The notes beneath the pieces were generated by a model, which was given only the letters and a program-made list of their open reading frames with translations, did no database searches and was not told where the DNA came from. Positions 43,401 to 50,625 of a stretch of DNA of 64,000 nt are shown piece by piece. Source of the stretch: Candidatus Acetothermia bacterium (lineage in GTDB: Bacteria > Bipolaricaulota > Bipolaricaulia > RBG-16-55-9 > JANLFV01); contig JANLFV010000003.1 in NCBI GenBank assembly GCA_024653345.1, positions 116,646-180,645 of the forward strand. The letters are read 5' to 3'. The position numbers and the translations under genes were made by a program. Within the stretch, counting starts at the first letter, position 1. The number at the start of each line of letters is the position of its first letter.

Positions 43401-45646
43401 CCAACGCTGCCCGTGGGATCCGTGAACCCATCGCCGTCGCTGTCTGGATCGGTGGGGTCCGGGCAGTGCCTGCCCTTGGGGTGTCGAGCTGCAGCGCCCC
43501 CACTGGCCCCGCCAAAGAAGCCGCCGGCCGCGTCGATCTCGGAGCCGTCGGTGAGCAGGTCGTCATCGCTGTCAGGGTCGACATCGCTGGTTCCTATATC
43601 CAGCTCGATCACCCCGGGGAGACCATCGCCATCGAGGTCCGTGCAGGCGATGAGTGAGAAGGTTTGCAGAATGACCCGTGCTATCCCAATAGCCGTGGCA
43701 GTAATATCACTCGTGGGAATGGTTACACCTGTTACGACAACTGTGACGACAAGTATTCCTCCCCCTACACCCACCCCGATCACGGGGTCGGGAGTCGGAT
43801 CGACGGTCAGCGCATAGATATCCAGCGCGAGGCCGGCCAGTGACGCCGTGAAACAGGCGGTGATAAGGCCTGATTTTATCTTGGCGATGTTCTTGCCGCC
43901 GCTGCCATCCACAGGGGCTGGAGTGGTGATGTTGTCGCCCCCAACGGATTTGAGATGGACGTTGTCATTTGGCTCGTATCTGACCGTAACGTTCTGCATG
44001 ATCGTGCTAATCGTTACAGTAAAGCTACATGATCCGCCGCTCAGCGTGCAGAGCGTCGTATTGTCTGCGGCGTCTTGGATAACCCCCGTGGGGGTTGACG
44101 ACGTGCCCCGTGCTGCAGTGTCGGTAACTGTCACTTGACAGGTAGAGGTGTTATTGCAACTGGCTGTCGTCTGGGTGGTGCGCCTCATGATGGCCTGCCC
44201 GAAGCCGAAGTTGCTGGAGGCGTGGGTAGTGGAACCACCGTAGACAGCCCCGATCGTGTGGAATCCGCTGTCGACCGAGAGCGACGTGGGCGTGTAGCTG
44301 AATGAACAGGTGGACTGCCCTGTGCCTGTCGTCAGAGCGCAGGGGTCGTTGGTGATCGTAAAGCTTCCACCCGAGCCTGTGGTGTCAACCATTAGATCGC
44401 CGGATCCGGTGGGTGCCAGGGCTGAATCCGTCGGGCCGCTGTCCTTAACCGTCACGGTGCAAGCCCCGGTTTCATTGACGAATAGCTCGCCGCTTGCCGC
44501 ATTAGCCGAGTTCTTGCAAGTGATCAGAGTGGTCGTCGGCCGCAGGCGCACGGTCAGCTGTTGCCTGTCCGAGCTGGGCTGATGCACGGAGGAGCCCCCA
44601 TAGCTGGCGGTGATCGTCGTCGTAGCAAGAGAAGTGCCGGCATCGCCCGGAGCCGGCGTATAATTCACGCTACAGGAGCCGGCACTCAGCGTGCAGCTAT
44701 TGGCAGAGAACGCGCCGGCTTTGCCACCATCATCAAAGCTCACATCTCCTGCCGGGATCGCGGCTGTTCCCACTGTCGTGTCATCTTTGGCGGTCACGGT
44801 GCAGGTGATTTGCTGGTTGATATAGATATCCGTGGGCATGCAGCTTAAGAAGAGATCTGAGGCACGCTTCACCACGACCTGATCGAACGTGTCGCTACTG
44901 CTGTTATGTATGCTGTCCCCTCCGTAGCTAGCGGTAATCGTGTGCGTCGCCGTGTCCCCCTTGCTGGGGGTGTAGCGGACGGTGCATTCCCCTACGGGGT
45001 TGAGGGTGCAGCTTGTTGAGTCAAAGCCCCCTTCCGAGGGCACAGAGGTTGAGAAGGTCACCGTGCCCGTCGCAGCCAAGGCGGTGGCTTGTGACACGAT
45101 GTGCCCGAACGTGCCGTTACTGCTGCTATGTCCACTGTCCCCTCCGTAGCTGGCAGTGATGGTGTGCGTCGCGACCTCACCACTGACGCTGGCCGTGCAG
45201 ACCGCCTTCTCATTGACGACGAGGGCGGTCTCCGAGCAGGTCACTGTCGTCGTGGTCGGCAACTTGGTGGGGGTATAGGTCACGCTGCAGGATGAAGACG
45301 GTCCAGATCCGCTCAAGGTGCAGCTATTCCCGGGAGTAAATGTCCCCGAGCTCCCCGGGGTGGCACTGAAGGTCACCGTGCCCGTGGGTGTGGTTGGCGA
45401 TCCGCCAATATCCGTCACGATTGCAGTGCAGGTGGTCGTGTCATTGACGAGGACAGGACTAGGCTCGCAATTGAGCACAGTGCTCGTAGGATTTGCAGCG
45501 AGCGCCACAAACTCAGAGCCGGCGATCAACAATCCGCAGAGGATCAGTAGGGCAAGGCCCAACTTTCCAGATGGCCGCAATCGAGGAAACAAGGGCATCG
45601 GCAGGTCCGCCCTCAGCGCTCCTCTTTCTTCAACTCTCTGTCGCAT
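40469..45646 (-). CDS. Giant surface protein: Ig-like domains plus thrombospondin type 3 repeats
   Basis: 1725 residues from the ATG at 45646, preceded by GGAGGGAG. An N-terminal signal/anchor (LGLALLILCGLLIAGSEFVALA) leads into about five bacterial Ig-like domains (about 50-550), two sharing near-identical HTITASYGGDS segments. A hydrophobic stretch (about 610-670) with LITACFTASLAGLAL and GGGILVVTVVVTGV could span or associate with a membrane. From there to about 1640 run calcium-binding thrombospondin type 3 repeats (DxDxDGxxD). The C-terminus ends with a short beta-type module. Likely a Ca2+-dependent adhesin or cell-surface stalk. GC content is lower than in neighbouring housekeeping genes. 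Confidence 0.85.
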   Translation of the reverse strand: MRQRVEERGALRADLPMPLFPRLRPSGKLGLALLILCGLLIAGSEFVALAANPTSTVLNCEPSPVLVNDTTTCTAIVTDIGGSPTTPTGTVTFSATPGSSGTFTPGNSCTLSGSGPSSSCSVTYTPTKLPTTTTVTCSETALVVNEKAVCTASVSGEVATHTITASYGGDSGHSSSNGTFGHIVSQATALAATGTVTFSTSVPSEGGFDSTSCTLNPVGECTVRYTPSKGDTATHTITASYGGDSIHNSSSDTFDQVVVKRASDLFLSCMPTDIYINQQITCTVTAKDDTTVGTAAIPAGDVSFDDGGKAGAFSANSCTLSAGSCSVNYTPAPGDAGTSLATTTITASYGGSSVHQPSSDRQQLTVRLRPTTTLITCKNSANAASGELFVNETGACTVTVKDSGPTDSALAPTGSGDLMVDTTGSGGSFTITNDPCALTTGTGQSTCSFSYTPTSLSVDSGFHTIGAVYGGSTTHASSNFGFGQAIMRRTTQTTASCNNTSTCQVTVTDTAARGTSSTPTGVIQDAADNTTLCTLSGGSCSFTVTISTIMQNVTVRYEPNDNVHLKSVGGDNITTPAPVDGSGGKNIAKIKSGLITACFTASLAGLALDIYALTVDPTPDPVIGVGVGGGILVVTVVVTGVTIPTSDITATAIGIARVILQTFSLIACTDLDGDGLPGVIELDIGTSDVDPDSDDDLLTDGSEIDAAGGFFGGASGGAAARHPKGRHCPDPTDPDSDGDGFTDPTGSVGGVGTSDGFESTFQLTDMCDKDTDDDGKTDPQDLAQRTSALDLDTDDDGLCDGDGGDVDGDGTSACPLHPVTGIVRSEASAGTDPMNPDTDGDEILDGAEDLDGDGIFGVSGCTLAPFGDCSGEGEPDPTVFDTDGDGLSDGFELGSGSGCHPADPDTDNDGLSDNEEQNRTFTTCSAADSDGDGLADYDEVFILSGAFPDRQFEQVSDPLDPDTDDDGLGDAIEFPGGTVDGTIRDTVCPFINDDDSDDDALQDGVEADTDVTAAAGNDGELNDDFRVNRCDADSDGDGTLDGKEIAQGTDAGDWDSDNDGLSDTEEIQTFFTDPLNPDTDGDTADGVIFGRAPGSAPLLAGHSGAGTIACLSDCEEALSGTAQFHNPPGPLDETDPLQMDTDGDGINDNIEFRPGCNTDNGSGTLLDGYANSFDSDADGLRDREDAVADVADAPTPNKTPAVPDKNNAGELEVGELVTGICDPDSDGDGVLDGEEFQIGTDPLDWDTDNDGRVDSEFLGQGPIPADPLDFDTDDDGLGDGVEVFSTNTTNPVTADTDGDGLCDGGGHTPSAGIDDSGTNPLCFGGTGSVGQIGDHPNPNGLGEDENGNGKVDAGETDPNQFDTDGDGEGDGVEKLGFSSSRQGMIPAEDLFGRPITVVYPAGGCMDPLNPDSDGDGLSDGYEDRNHDGNFDFLPSEFDHADPLPGPPIPYPTETDPCDLDTDHDGLSDYAERNQPNPPHAFPFNPTNPLDHDTDNDWLLDGAEVAYVCPAPAPITNLDNDGDGLIDEDPPDGLDNDLDGRLDEDGPDFTTISVSLLDPTNRDSDSDGFIDGLDPDPCNSPLIPIIWPLRGEPVDRDGDGFADEDEVVAGTDLLDADDHPIAFTADLDLDGEEDDRLWLEDSDRDGIADSVAIDIDSNVLLDARVEIIKPRDIREGDFDSDGAADDRRYIVIYAFSNYRVLQPRIVATIDDFNGDLVIDNIEVRRQ

Positions 45647-45662
45647 ATTGTCTCCCTCCATT

Positions 45663-47006
45663 CTAGAAGACGACGGCCGCGCTGAACGCCAGGTGCGTCA
45701 GGCCGTTCGCACCGAAAGTCGGGCTTATCGAGAACACGGCAGGACTGAGCCTGAGGCTGAAGCCAATGGTCAACAAAGTGAACTTCAGACCCGACTCTTC
45801 TCCCGGTCGTATGAAAGCTACCTGGTGATTTGCCGAGAATATCCCCGACGAAATGGCCAGGGCCATCGATAGTGCGGTCAAGCCCTTGCCCGATTCAGTC
45901 GTGGCGATGGCGGAGAACACCGTGGTGACCGCTCCAACGCTGAAAGTGCTGTGCAGATTCAGCGCAGCAGTCCAATTGAACTCCCCTTCGCTGCTGAAGT
46001 TCAGGTTCAAGCTGAGAGGGCTGGAGGAAATCGCCAACGAGATCGCGCCGAATCTCAGCTCTAAGGGGATGCCTGTGACAGAGGTGCTGATCGTCCCCAG
46101 CCCTGAGATGGGCAAGCTGATACTCGTCGTCACCTGGATCGGCAGGCTGCTCGTTGGAGTGAAGCTCACGCTCAAGCCGAGCCGGATCGCTCCAAGCTCA
46201 ATGCCGCTCACCGAGATCTGCTCGAAGCTGAACTCGAAACCCTCTTCCGCACAGTCGAGATCGACCGTTCCAGAGGCCGAGTATTTCTTGACGCTATTGC
46301 TTCCTAACTCGGCACATAGGCCTGTCTGGCTGGAGTAGGAGATGCCGCTGACCGTCTGGCCGGAGATGGTGATGATGTCGCCGAAGGCGAAGGTCTGGTT
46401 CTCGTAATGGAGTGCGTCGTTGGTCTCCACTCCACTGACGCAGGTGCCCTCGGTCTCACCATCTCCGTCGCAATCGCTCGTTCCGTAACCCGATCCCGGA
46501 TCCGGGAAGGTCACATCCTCAAAGATCGCCAGGTTCGTCAATCTCAACCCCAAGATGTTCCCCTCCAAAGTGAAGCGCTTCTTGACAAACAGCATATGTC
46601 CCGGCGGGATGATTACAGTGTTCGGCATGTTATTGACATCCGTGACCGACTCGAAGGGGACTGCGAACCAGACGTCGGGCTTGAGTGTTAGACCACCTAA
46701 GCTAGTGCTTAAGCCCAGGATCAAGTGCTCCATCCCGGCGATGCTGATGGCAAGGCTCTCCGAAAGGACCATCCCGCCAACTACCAGGTTCAGTTTGATG
46801 ATCGACTCGATATCAAACATCAGCAACGTCCGTTCACATGGTGTGTCCAACCTGATCTCGTCGATCAGCGTGCAGGAAAGAGGAGTGGCAGTCATATCTA
46901 ATGCAGAAGTGCCGGATAACTGTGCCTGAACTATCCGAACTCCAGCCCCTAGCAAGACGATGCTGAGCAACAAGAATACAATACGCCAATACCTCTCTTT
47001 AGACAC
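45663..47006 (-). CDS. Secreted beta-rich protein, possible outer-membrane barrel
   Basis: 447 residues beginning MSKERYWRIVFLLLSIVLL, a signal peptide with a likely cut after VQA. The rest is dominated by alternating hydrophobic/polar strands (for example TSISLPISGLGTISTSV), with one short Asp/Gly loop (SDCDGDGETEG) resembling a single Ca-binding repeat. The final residues LAFSAAVVF end in Phe, as outer-membrane barrels do. I do not recognise a family. It lies 16 bases upstream of the giant surface protein gene, so it could be its exporter or anchor. Behind it is the long riboswitch-like leader. Confidence 0.7.
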   Translation of the reverse strand: MSKERYWRIVFLLLSIVLLGAGVRIVQAQLSGTSALDMTATPLSCTLIDEIRLDTPCERTLLMFDIESIIKLNLVVGGMVLSESLAISIAGMEHLILGLSTSLGGLTLKPDVWFAVPFESVTDVNNMPNTVIIPPGHMLFVKKRFTLEGNILGLRLTNLAIFEDVTFPDPGSGYGTSDCDGDGETEGTCVSGVETNDALHYENQTFAFGDIITISGQTVSGISYSSQTGLCAELGSNSVKKYSASGTVDLDCAEEGFEFSFEQISVSGIELGAIRLGLSVSFTPTSSLPIQVTTSISLPISGLGTISTSVTGIPLELRFGAISLAISSSPLSLNLNFSSEGEFNWTAALNLHSTFSVGAVTTVFSAIATTESGKGLTALSMALAISSGIFSANHQVAFIRPGEESGLKFTLLTIGFSLRLSPAVFSISPTFGANGLTHLAFSAAVVF

Positions 47007-47025
47007 CTCGAGCCTCCTCTGCCTC

Positions 47026-47049
47026 GGAATCTGCTCCGGAATCTGCTCC
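47026..47049 (-). repeat. Tandem 12-base repeat in the leader
   Basis: Two perfect adjacent copies of GGAATCTGCTCC (plus-strand sense) lie just upstream of the secreted-protein gene, inside its leader. Confidence 0.8.
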
Positions 47050-47237
47050 AGACGCGAATTCCCCTCTACACATCACCTCGGTTGCTCCCCGATGTCCTTG
47101 CTCGGCTGGAGAGTCGGAGGGGAAACTCAAGGATGGAGGGGCTGGGGCAAAGGGCTCCATACTTCTCCGTGCCGACGGGTTCTATGGCGCTCATCTCCGG
47201 GCCCCTCCTCTTCCCTTGCTTAGCTCGCTACCTCCTC

Positions 47238-47270
47238 AGAAAAGAGTGGCTCACCAGCCAACGGTGAGCC
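47238..47270 (-). terminator. Intrinsic terminator in leader of surface-protein operon
   Basis: Minus strand: GGCTCACC, a 7-base loop GTTGGCT, GGTGAGCC (arms 47248-47255 and 47263-47270), then ACTCTTTTC. A perfect 8-pair stem followed by four T residues, located 230 bases before the start codon, fits premature termination controlled by the upstream aptamer-like fold. Confidence 0.75.
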
Positions 47271-47336
47271 AATCGAATCTGCCCTTGCTCGTCAGTTGTT
47301 GATCTTAGACGTTCACCAGCCCTGCCAGCCTCCTCT

Positions 47337-47443
47337 CACCCCCAGGGGCCTGCTGCTCTACGGCAACTAGACCATCCCTTGGCGGACCCGCGATGTTACG
47401 CCCCTGCCTCCGGATAGGTTTGCCCTTTCCACGAACCCCGGTG
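47337..47443 (-). ncRNA. Candidate c-di-GMP-I (GEMM) riboswitch
   Basis: On the minus strand the hallmark AGGGCAAACC (47417-47426) is followed by a GC-flanked hairpin. Then a 21-base block at 47384-47404 begins GGGGCGTAA and ends CGGGTCC; it aligns without gaps to the GEMM block GGGACGCAA...CGGGTCT. Finally GTTGCCG (47361-47367) matches the second-stem segment. An enclosing stem CACCGGGG/CCCC...GGTG closes the fold. Several bases deviate from consensus, including the tetraloop, so it may be a divergent or different-ligand member. A surface adhesin operon with a terminator downstream is a typical c-di-GMP target. Confidence 0.55.
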
Positions 47444-47484
47444 CTCTGCCTCTAATCGGGCTCAGCTCTCAAGCCCAACCTCTC

Positions 47485-47504
47485 GGCTCACTCAACAGTG
47501 AGCC
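47485..47504 (-). repeat. Upstream hairpin sharing the terminator stem sequence
   Basis: GGCTCAC, 6-base loop, GTGAGCC. The arms are identical to seven of eight stem bases of the terminator at 47248-47270, so the two hairpins could exchange strands. Confidence 0.6.
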
Positions 47505-47680
47505 TCTTCGCGAAGTATAGCCCATTGCCATACTGCCCCCCCTCCCCGGAAATCCGCTTAGGAATGGCACTTTATGGCCTTGACAGCTCCTGAACAACCA
47601 GCAACAGAGCGCTTTACCCTCAGGGAAAACCCCGCACCGGGCAGGCAATCGCCGGGGCCAGCTTCCCGCCCAAAGCCCGG

Positions 47681-48415
47681 CTACCGAAATGGGCTGAGCG
47701 ATTGGTCTATCGTGGCCTCGATGTAGACCACCGCCGCGCGGTAGCGGGCGACGATCTCAGCGGGGGTGAGGATCTCGGTCTGGCGGCCCATCTCCTCCCT
47801 GTGGAAGCCGGGGACCCTCTCGAGCAGAGGTATGGCATCGTTGATCGGGATCGCGAAGTAGAACTCCGACCCCTCGAGCCCGGCGTAGTTCACGCCCAGC
47901 ACCTCGCCCTTGAGGTTGAAGAGCGGCCCGCCGCTGCTCCCGTGGTAGATCGCCGCGTCCGTCTGGAAGGTCTCCTTCCCCTCACGCCCCGGCACATTGG
48001 TCCGGATCGAGGTGATCTGCCCCTCCGCGACGGTCAGGTCCCGCCCGAACCCCGGCTCGGGAAAGCCCATGGCCACGACATGTTCGAGCAGCTCGACCTT
48101 CGTCGAGTCGGCGAGGAAGACCACGGGAAGGCCCGCCGCGGGGATCTTCAGCAGGGCGAGGTCCTCTTGCTCGTCCGCGGCCAGGACTTCCGCGGAGTAG
48201 GCCCGCTCGCCAAGGAAGACCTCGATGGCGAGAGCGCCGTGGACCACATGCTCGTTCGTCAGGATGTAGCCCGCGGAATCGACGATGAACCCCGAGCCCG
48301 CCGCCTTTGGGGGAAAGAGCAGATCGAGGAGATAGCAGCCGGGAAGGAGGGAGAGGCAGAGGAGGGCTAGGATCAGCCCCCCAGCCCGCCAGGCGGACAC
48401 GCCCTTGCCTCCCAA
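47681..48415 (-). CDS. Trypsin-like serine protease lipoprotein (HtrA-like, no PDZ)
   Basis: 244 residues. The N-terminal hydrophobic stretch ends in the lipobox LLPGC, so it is a predicted lipoprotein anchored on the outer face of the inner membrane or on the outer membrane. The catalytic triad is visible: His in TNEHVV, Asp in EDLALLKI, Ser in YHGSSGGPLF. DegP/HtrA relatives continue into PDZ domains; this one stops after the protease domain. It follows the small membrane protein gene by 26 bases. Confidence 0.88.
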   Translation of the reverse strand: MGGKGVSAWRAGGLILALLCLSLLPGCYLLDLLFPPKAAGSGFIVDSAGYILTNEHVVHGALAIEVFLGERAYSAEVLAADEQEDLALLKIPAAGLPVVFLADSTKVELLEHVVAMGFPEPGFGRDLTVAEGQITSIRTNVPGREGKETFQTDAAIYHGSSGGPLFNLKGEVLGVNYAGLEGSEFYFAIPINDAIPLLERVPGFHREEMGRQTEILTPAEIVARYRAAVVYIEATIDQSLSPFR

Positions 48416-48441
48416 CTTCCGACCGTTACCGGCGGTTCAGG

Positions 48442-48804
48442 CTACAGGTAGAACAGCGCGATGACCCAGAGGAGGGACCCCGCGATCGAGGCGATGGTGC
48501 ACATCTGCTTCTTCGTGTTGATGTAAGTCTCCTGGTAGGCCATCTTGTAGCTTGCCGACTTGTTCTGCAAGAAGAGGACCCGATGGACGCTCATCTCCCT
48601 GCTGGTGAACCAGGCATGGGCCCAGCCGATCGGGCCGAGGAACATCCCGCCCATCCCGCAGCCGAAGTAGTTGACATCCGCGTTCGCGTCAGCCCGCGCC
48701 TGGGCCTGGGCCTCCAGGATCTCCTTCTCCTGGGCCATCCCTGCCACGGCCCCCACTGCCAGCGCCAGCAGAACCAAGAGCACTATTGCCAGATACTTCT
48801 TCAT
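48442..48804 (-). CDS. Small secreted/membrane protein, unknown
   Basis: 120 residues from the ATG at 48804. A clear signal peptide (MKKYLAIVLLVLLALAVGAVAGMAQ) is followed by an Ala/Asp-rich helix, a glycine-rich segment CGMGGMFLGPIGWAHAWF and a C-terminal transmembrane helix (IASIAGSLLWVIALFYL). I do not recognise a family. It has its own strong promoter and is probably co-transcribed with the protease lipoprotein downstream, which suggests an envelope role. Confidence 0.75.
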   Translation of the reverse strand: MKKYLAIVLLVLLALAVGAVAGMAQEKEILEAQAQARADANADVNYFGCGMGGMFLGPIGWAHAWFTSREMSVHRVLFLQNKSASYKMAYQETYINTKKQMCTIASIAGSLLWVIALFYL

Positions 48805-48847
48805 CAGGATCGACCTCTCTTTCCGCCTCCTGGGCGAACCAGGAAGG

Positions 48848-48876
48848 AGTCTAGCATGCGCTGAGGGCCCTGTCAA
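48848..48876 (-). promoter_or_regulatory. Promoter of small membrane protein and protease genes
   Basis: Minus-strand TTGACA (48871-48876), 17 bases, TAGACT (48848-48853), about 40 bases before the ATG at 48804. Confidence 0.7.
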
Positions 48877-48955
48877 GAATGGGGCCCGCAGGCCCCCTTC
48901 TCTGGAGCGAGGGCGACTGCAAACCCCATGGCGACCGGGCCTCGCGGAGCACAGG

Positions 48956-48984
48956 TTGCGCGCGGCCCTGTTATCTACTATAAT
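48956..48984 (+). promoter_or_regulatory. Promoter of mtaD-rpsO-pnp operon
   Basis: TTGCGC (48956-48961), 17 bases, consensus TATAAT (48979-48984), about 50 bases before the deaminase ATG. Confidence 0.65.
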
Positions 48985-49035
48985 CTCTCTCGGATAAAGT
49001 GTGAATGGGAATGAGAACAGGAAAAGGCAATCTGG

Positions 49036-50316
49036 ATGAGGATTCTGCTCAAAGACTTCACCATCCTCCCCGCCGCGGGCGGCCCGAAAGAGCACCTTTC
49101 TCTCCTGATCGAGGGGGGACGGATCAGCCGGATCGGAGCCGCGGCGAAGCTGGGGGATGGCCCCTTCGACCGAGTCATTGAGGGGCGCGGTAAGCTGGTC
49201 ATGCCGGGACTGGTCAATGCCCACACCCATCTCCCGATGGTCCTCTTCCGTGGCTATGCCGACGACCTCCCGTTGCGCCAGTGGCTGGAGGAGGCGATCT
49301 GGCCGGCGGAGAGGAAGCTGAAGCCCGAGGAGGTCTACTGGGCCGCGCTCTTGGGGATCGCTGAGCTGTTGCATAGCGGGGTGACGGCCTTCGCCGACAT
49401 GTATTTCTTCATGGACGAGGTGGCCCGCGCGGTCGAGGAGAGCGGGATCCGGGCCCAGCTCGCCTACGGCATGATCGCCTCGGATGCGGCACAGGAGGAG
49501 CGCGAGCTGGCGAAGGGCCTCGAGCTGGCTGACCGGTGGCATGGCGCGGCCGGAGGCCGGCTCCAGGTGGCCCTCGGGCCCCATGCCCCCTACACCTGCG
49601 GAAGGAGCCTCTGGCAGAGAGCGACGGAGGCGGCCCAACAGCGGGGCCTCATGCTCCACACCCACCTCGCGGAGACCGAGGCCGAAGTAGTCGAATCCCT
49701 CCAGAGGCACGGACAGAGCCCGGTCGAGTATCTCGAGGGCCTGGGGGCCTTCGCCGCCCCGATGCTCGCGGCCCACTGCGTCCACCTTTCTGAGAGAGAC
49801 ATCGAGATCCTCGCGGAGCACGGCGTGCACGCCGTCCATAATCCCACGAGCAACATGAAGCTCGGCTCGGGGATCGCCCCGGTGAGGCGGCTCCTCGAGG
49901 CGGGGGTGAATGTGGCCCTCGGGACGGACGGCGCGGCCTCGAACAACGACCTGGACATGTGGGAAGAGCTCCGGCTCGCCGCGCTCCTCGCCAAGGTCGG
50001 GGGCGACCCGACCGCGCTCCCCGCACCGGAGGCGCTCAGCCTGGCCACAGTCAATGGGGCGCGGGCCCTGGGCTTGAATGAGGCCGGCAAGCTCGAGGAG
50101 GGCTCGACGGCAGACCTGGTCATCCTCGACCTGGACCGGCCGCACCTCGTCCCGCAGTATGACCTGGTCTCGAACCTCGTCTACGCCGCCCACGCGGCGG
50201 ATGTCGAGACCGTGCTCGTGGCCGGGGAGATCGTGATGGAAGAGCGGGAGATCAAGAGCTTCGACGAGGGGGAAGTGAAGGCCAAAGTAAGAGAGATAAG
50301 CAGGAAATACAGGTAA
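49036..50316 (+). CDS. mtaD: 5-methylthioadenosine/S-adenosylhomocysteine deaminase
   Basis: 426 residues, amidohydrolase superfamily. Metal ligands: HxH in [11 protein letters not shown] (about 61-66), His in [12 protein letters not shown] and in AAHCVHLS, and Asp in [18 protein letters not shown]. The sequence [19 protein letters not shown] is typical of the MTA/SAH deaminase group rather than chlorohydrolases. It clears methylthioadenosine and SAH by deamination. Precedes rpsO by 26 bases. Confidence 0.9.
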   Translation: MRILLKDFTILPAAGGPKEHLSLLIEGGRISRIGAAAKLGDGPFDRVIEGRGKLVMPGLVNAHTHLPMVLFRGYADDLPLRQWLEEAIWPAERKLKPEEVYWAALLGIAELLHSGVTAFADMYFFMDEVARAVEESGIRAQLAYGMIASDAAQEERELAKGLELADRWHGAAGGRLQVALGPHAPYTCGRSLWQRATEAAQQRGLMLHTHLAETEAEVVESLQRHGQSPVEYLEGLGAFAAPMLAAHCVHLSERDIEILAEHGVHAVHNPTSNMKLGSGIAPVRRLLEAGVNVALGTDGAASNNDLDMWEELRLAALLAKVGGDPTALPAPEALSLATVNGARALGLNEAGKLEEGSTADLVILDLDRPHLVPQYDLVSNLVYAAHAADVETVLVAGEIVMEEREIKSFDEGEVKAKVREISRKYR

Positions 50317-50342
50317 GGAACAGAGAAAAGGAGGAAGAGAAG

Positions 50343-50612
50343 ATGGCACTGAGCAAGGAAGCGAAGGCGGCGCTGATCGCGGAGTATGGTCGCGGGCCGG
50401 GCGAGAGCGGCTCGCCCGAGGCCCAGATCGCGCTCCTCAGCGCGGAGATCCGCCAGCTCACCGAGCACCTGAAGGTCCACAAGCACGACTTCCACTCGGA
50501 GCGCGGCCTGATGAAGAAGGTCGGGCAACGGCGGCGGCTGCTCCGCTACCTCGAGCGGGAGGACCCCGCGAAGTATCGGCAACTGGTAGAGAAGCTAGGA
50601 ATCAGAGGCTAG
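50343..50612 (+). CDS. rpsO: Ribosomal protein S15
   Basis: 89 residues, the universal S15 length. The core [18 protein letters not shown] and [20 protein letters not shown] are conserved. A GGAGGAAG-type site precedes the ATG. The rpsO-pnp order is the widespread bacterial arrangement. Confidence 0.96.
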   Translation: MALSKEAKAALIAEYGRGPGESGSPEAQIALLSAEIRQLTEHLKVHKHDFHSERGLMKKVGQRRRLLRYLEREDPAKYRQLVEKLGIRG

Positions 50613-50625
50613 GAGAAGACCTAAG

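Larger units (their letters stand above)
47007..47680 (-). other. Long non-coding leader between protease gene and surface-protein operon
   Basis: 674 bases. From 5' to 3' on the minus strand it holds a hairpin (47485-47504), the riboswitch-like fold (47337-47443), an intrinsic terminator (47238-47270) and a tandem 12-mer near the gene. A 42-codon frame around 47082-47207 lacks family-like sequence and I do not call it. No clean -35/-10 pair was found upstream of the first hairpin; a lone TATACT at 47514-47519 is the best -10. Confidence 0.55.

Noticed and set aside
40700-43650. Periodic repeats that could be taken for a CRISPR array
   Set aside because: The periodicity is the codon-level repeat of DxDxDG thrombospondin type 3 motifs in one open frame; repeats are short, degenerate and not separated by unique spacers.
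47082-47207. 42-codon leader peptide before the secreted-protein gene
   Set aside because: No ribosome site of note and no regulatory codon run; it is better explained as part of the untranslated leader.
48805-50349. N-terminal extension of the small membrane protein to a 635-codon frame
   Set aside because: The extension is antisense to mtaD; the true start at 48804 has a signal peptide and a TTGACA-N17-TAGACT promoter right upstream.
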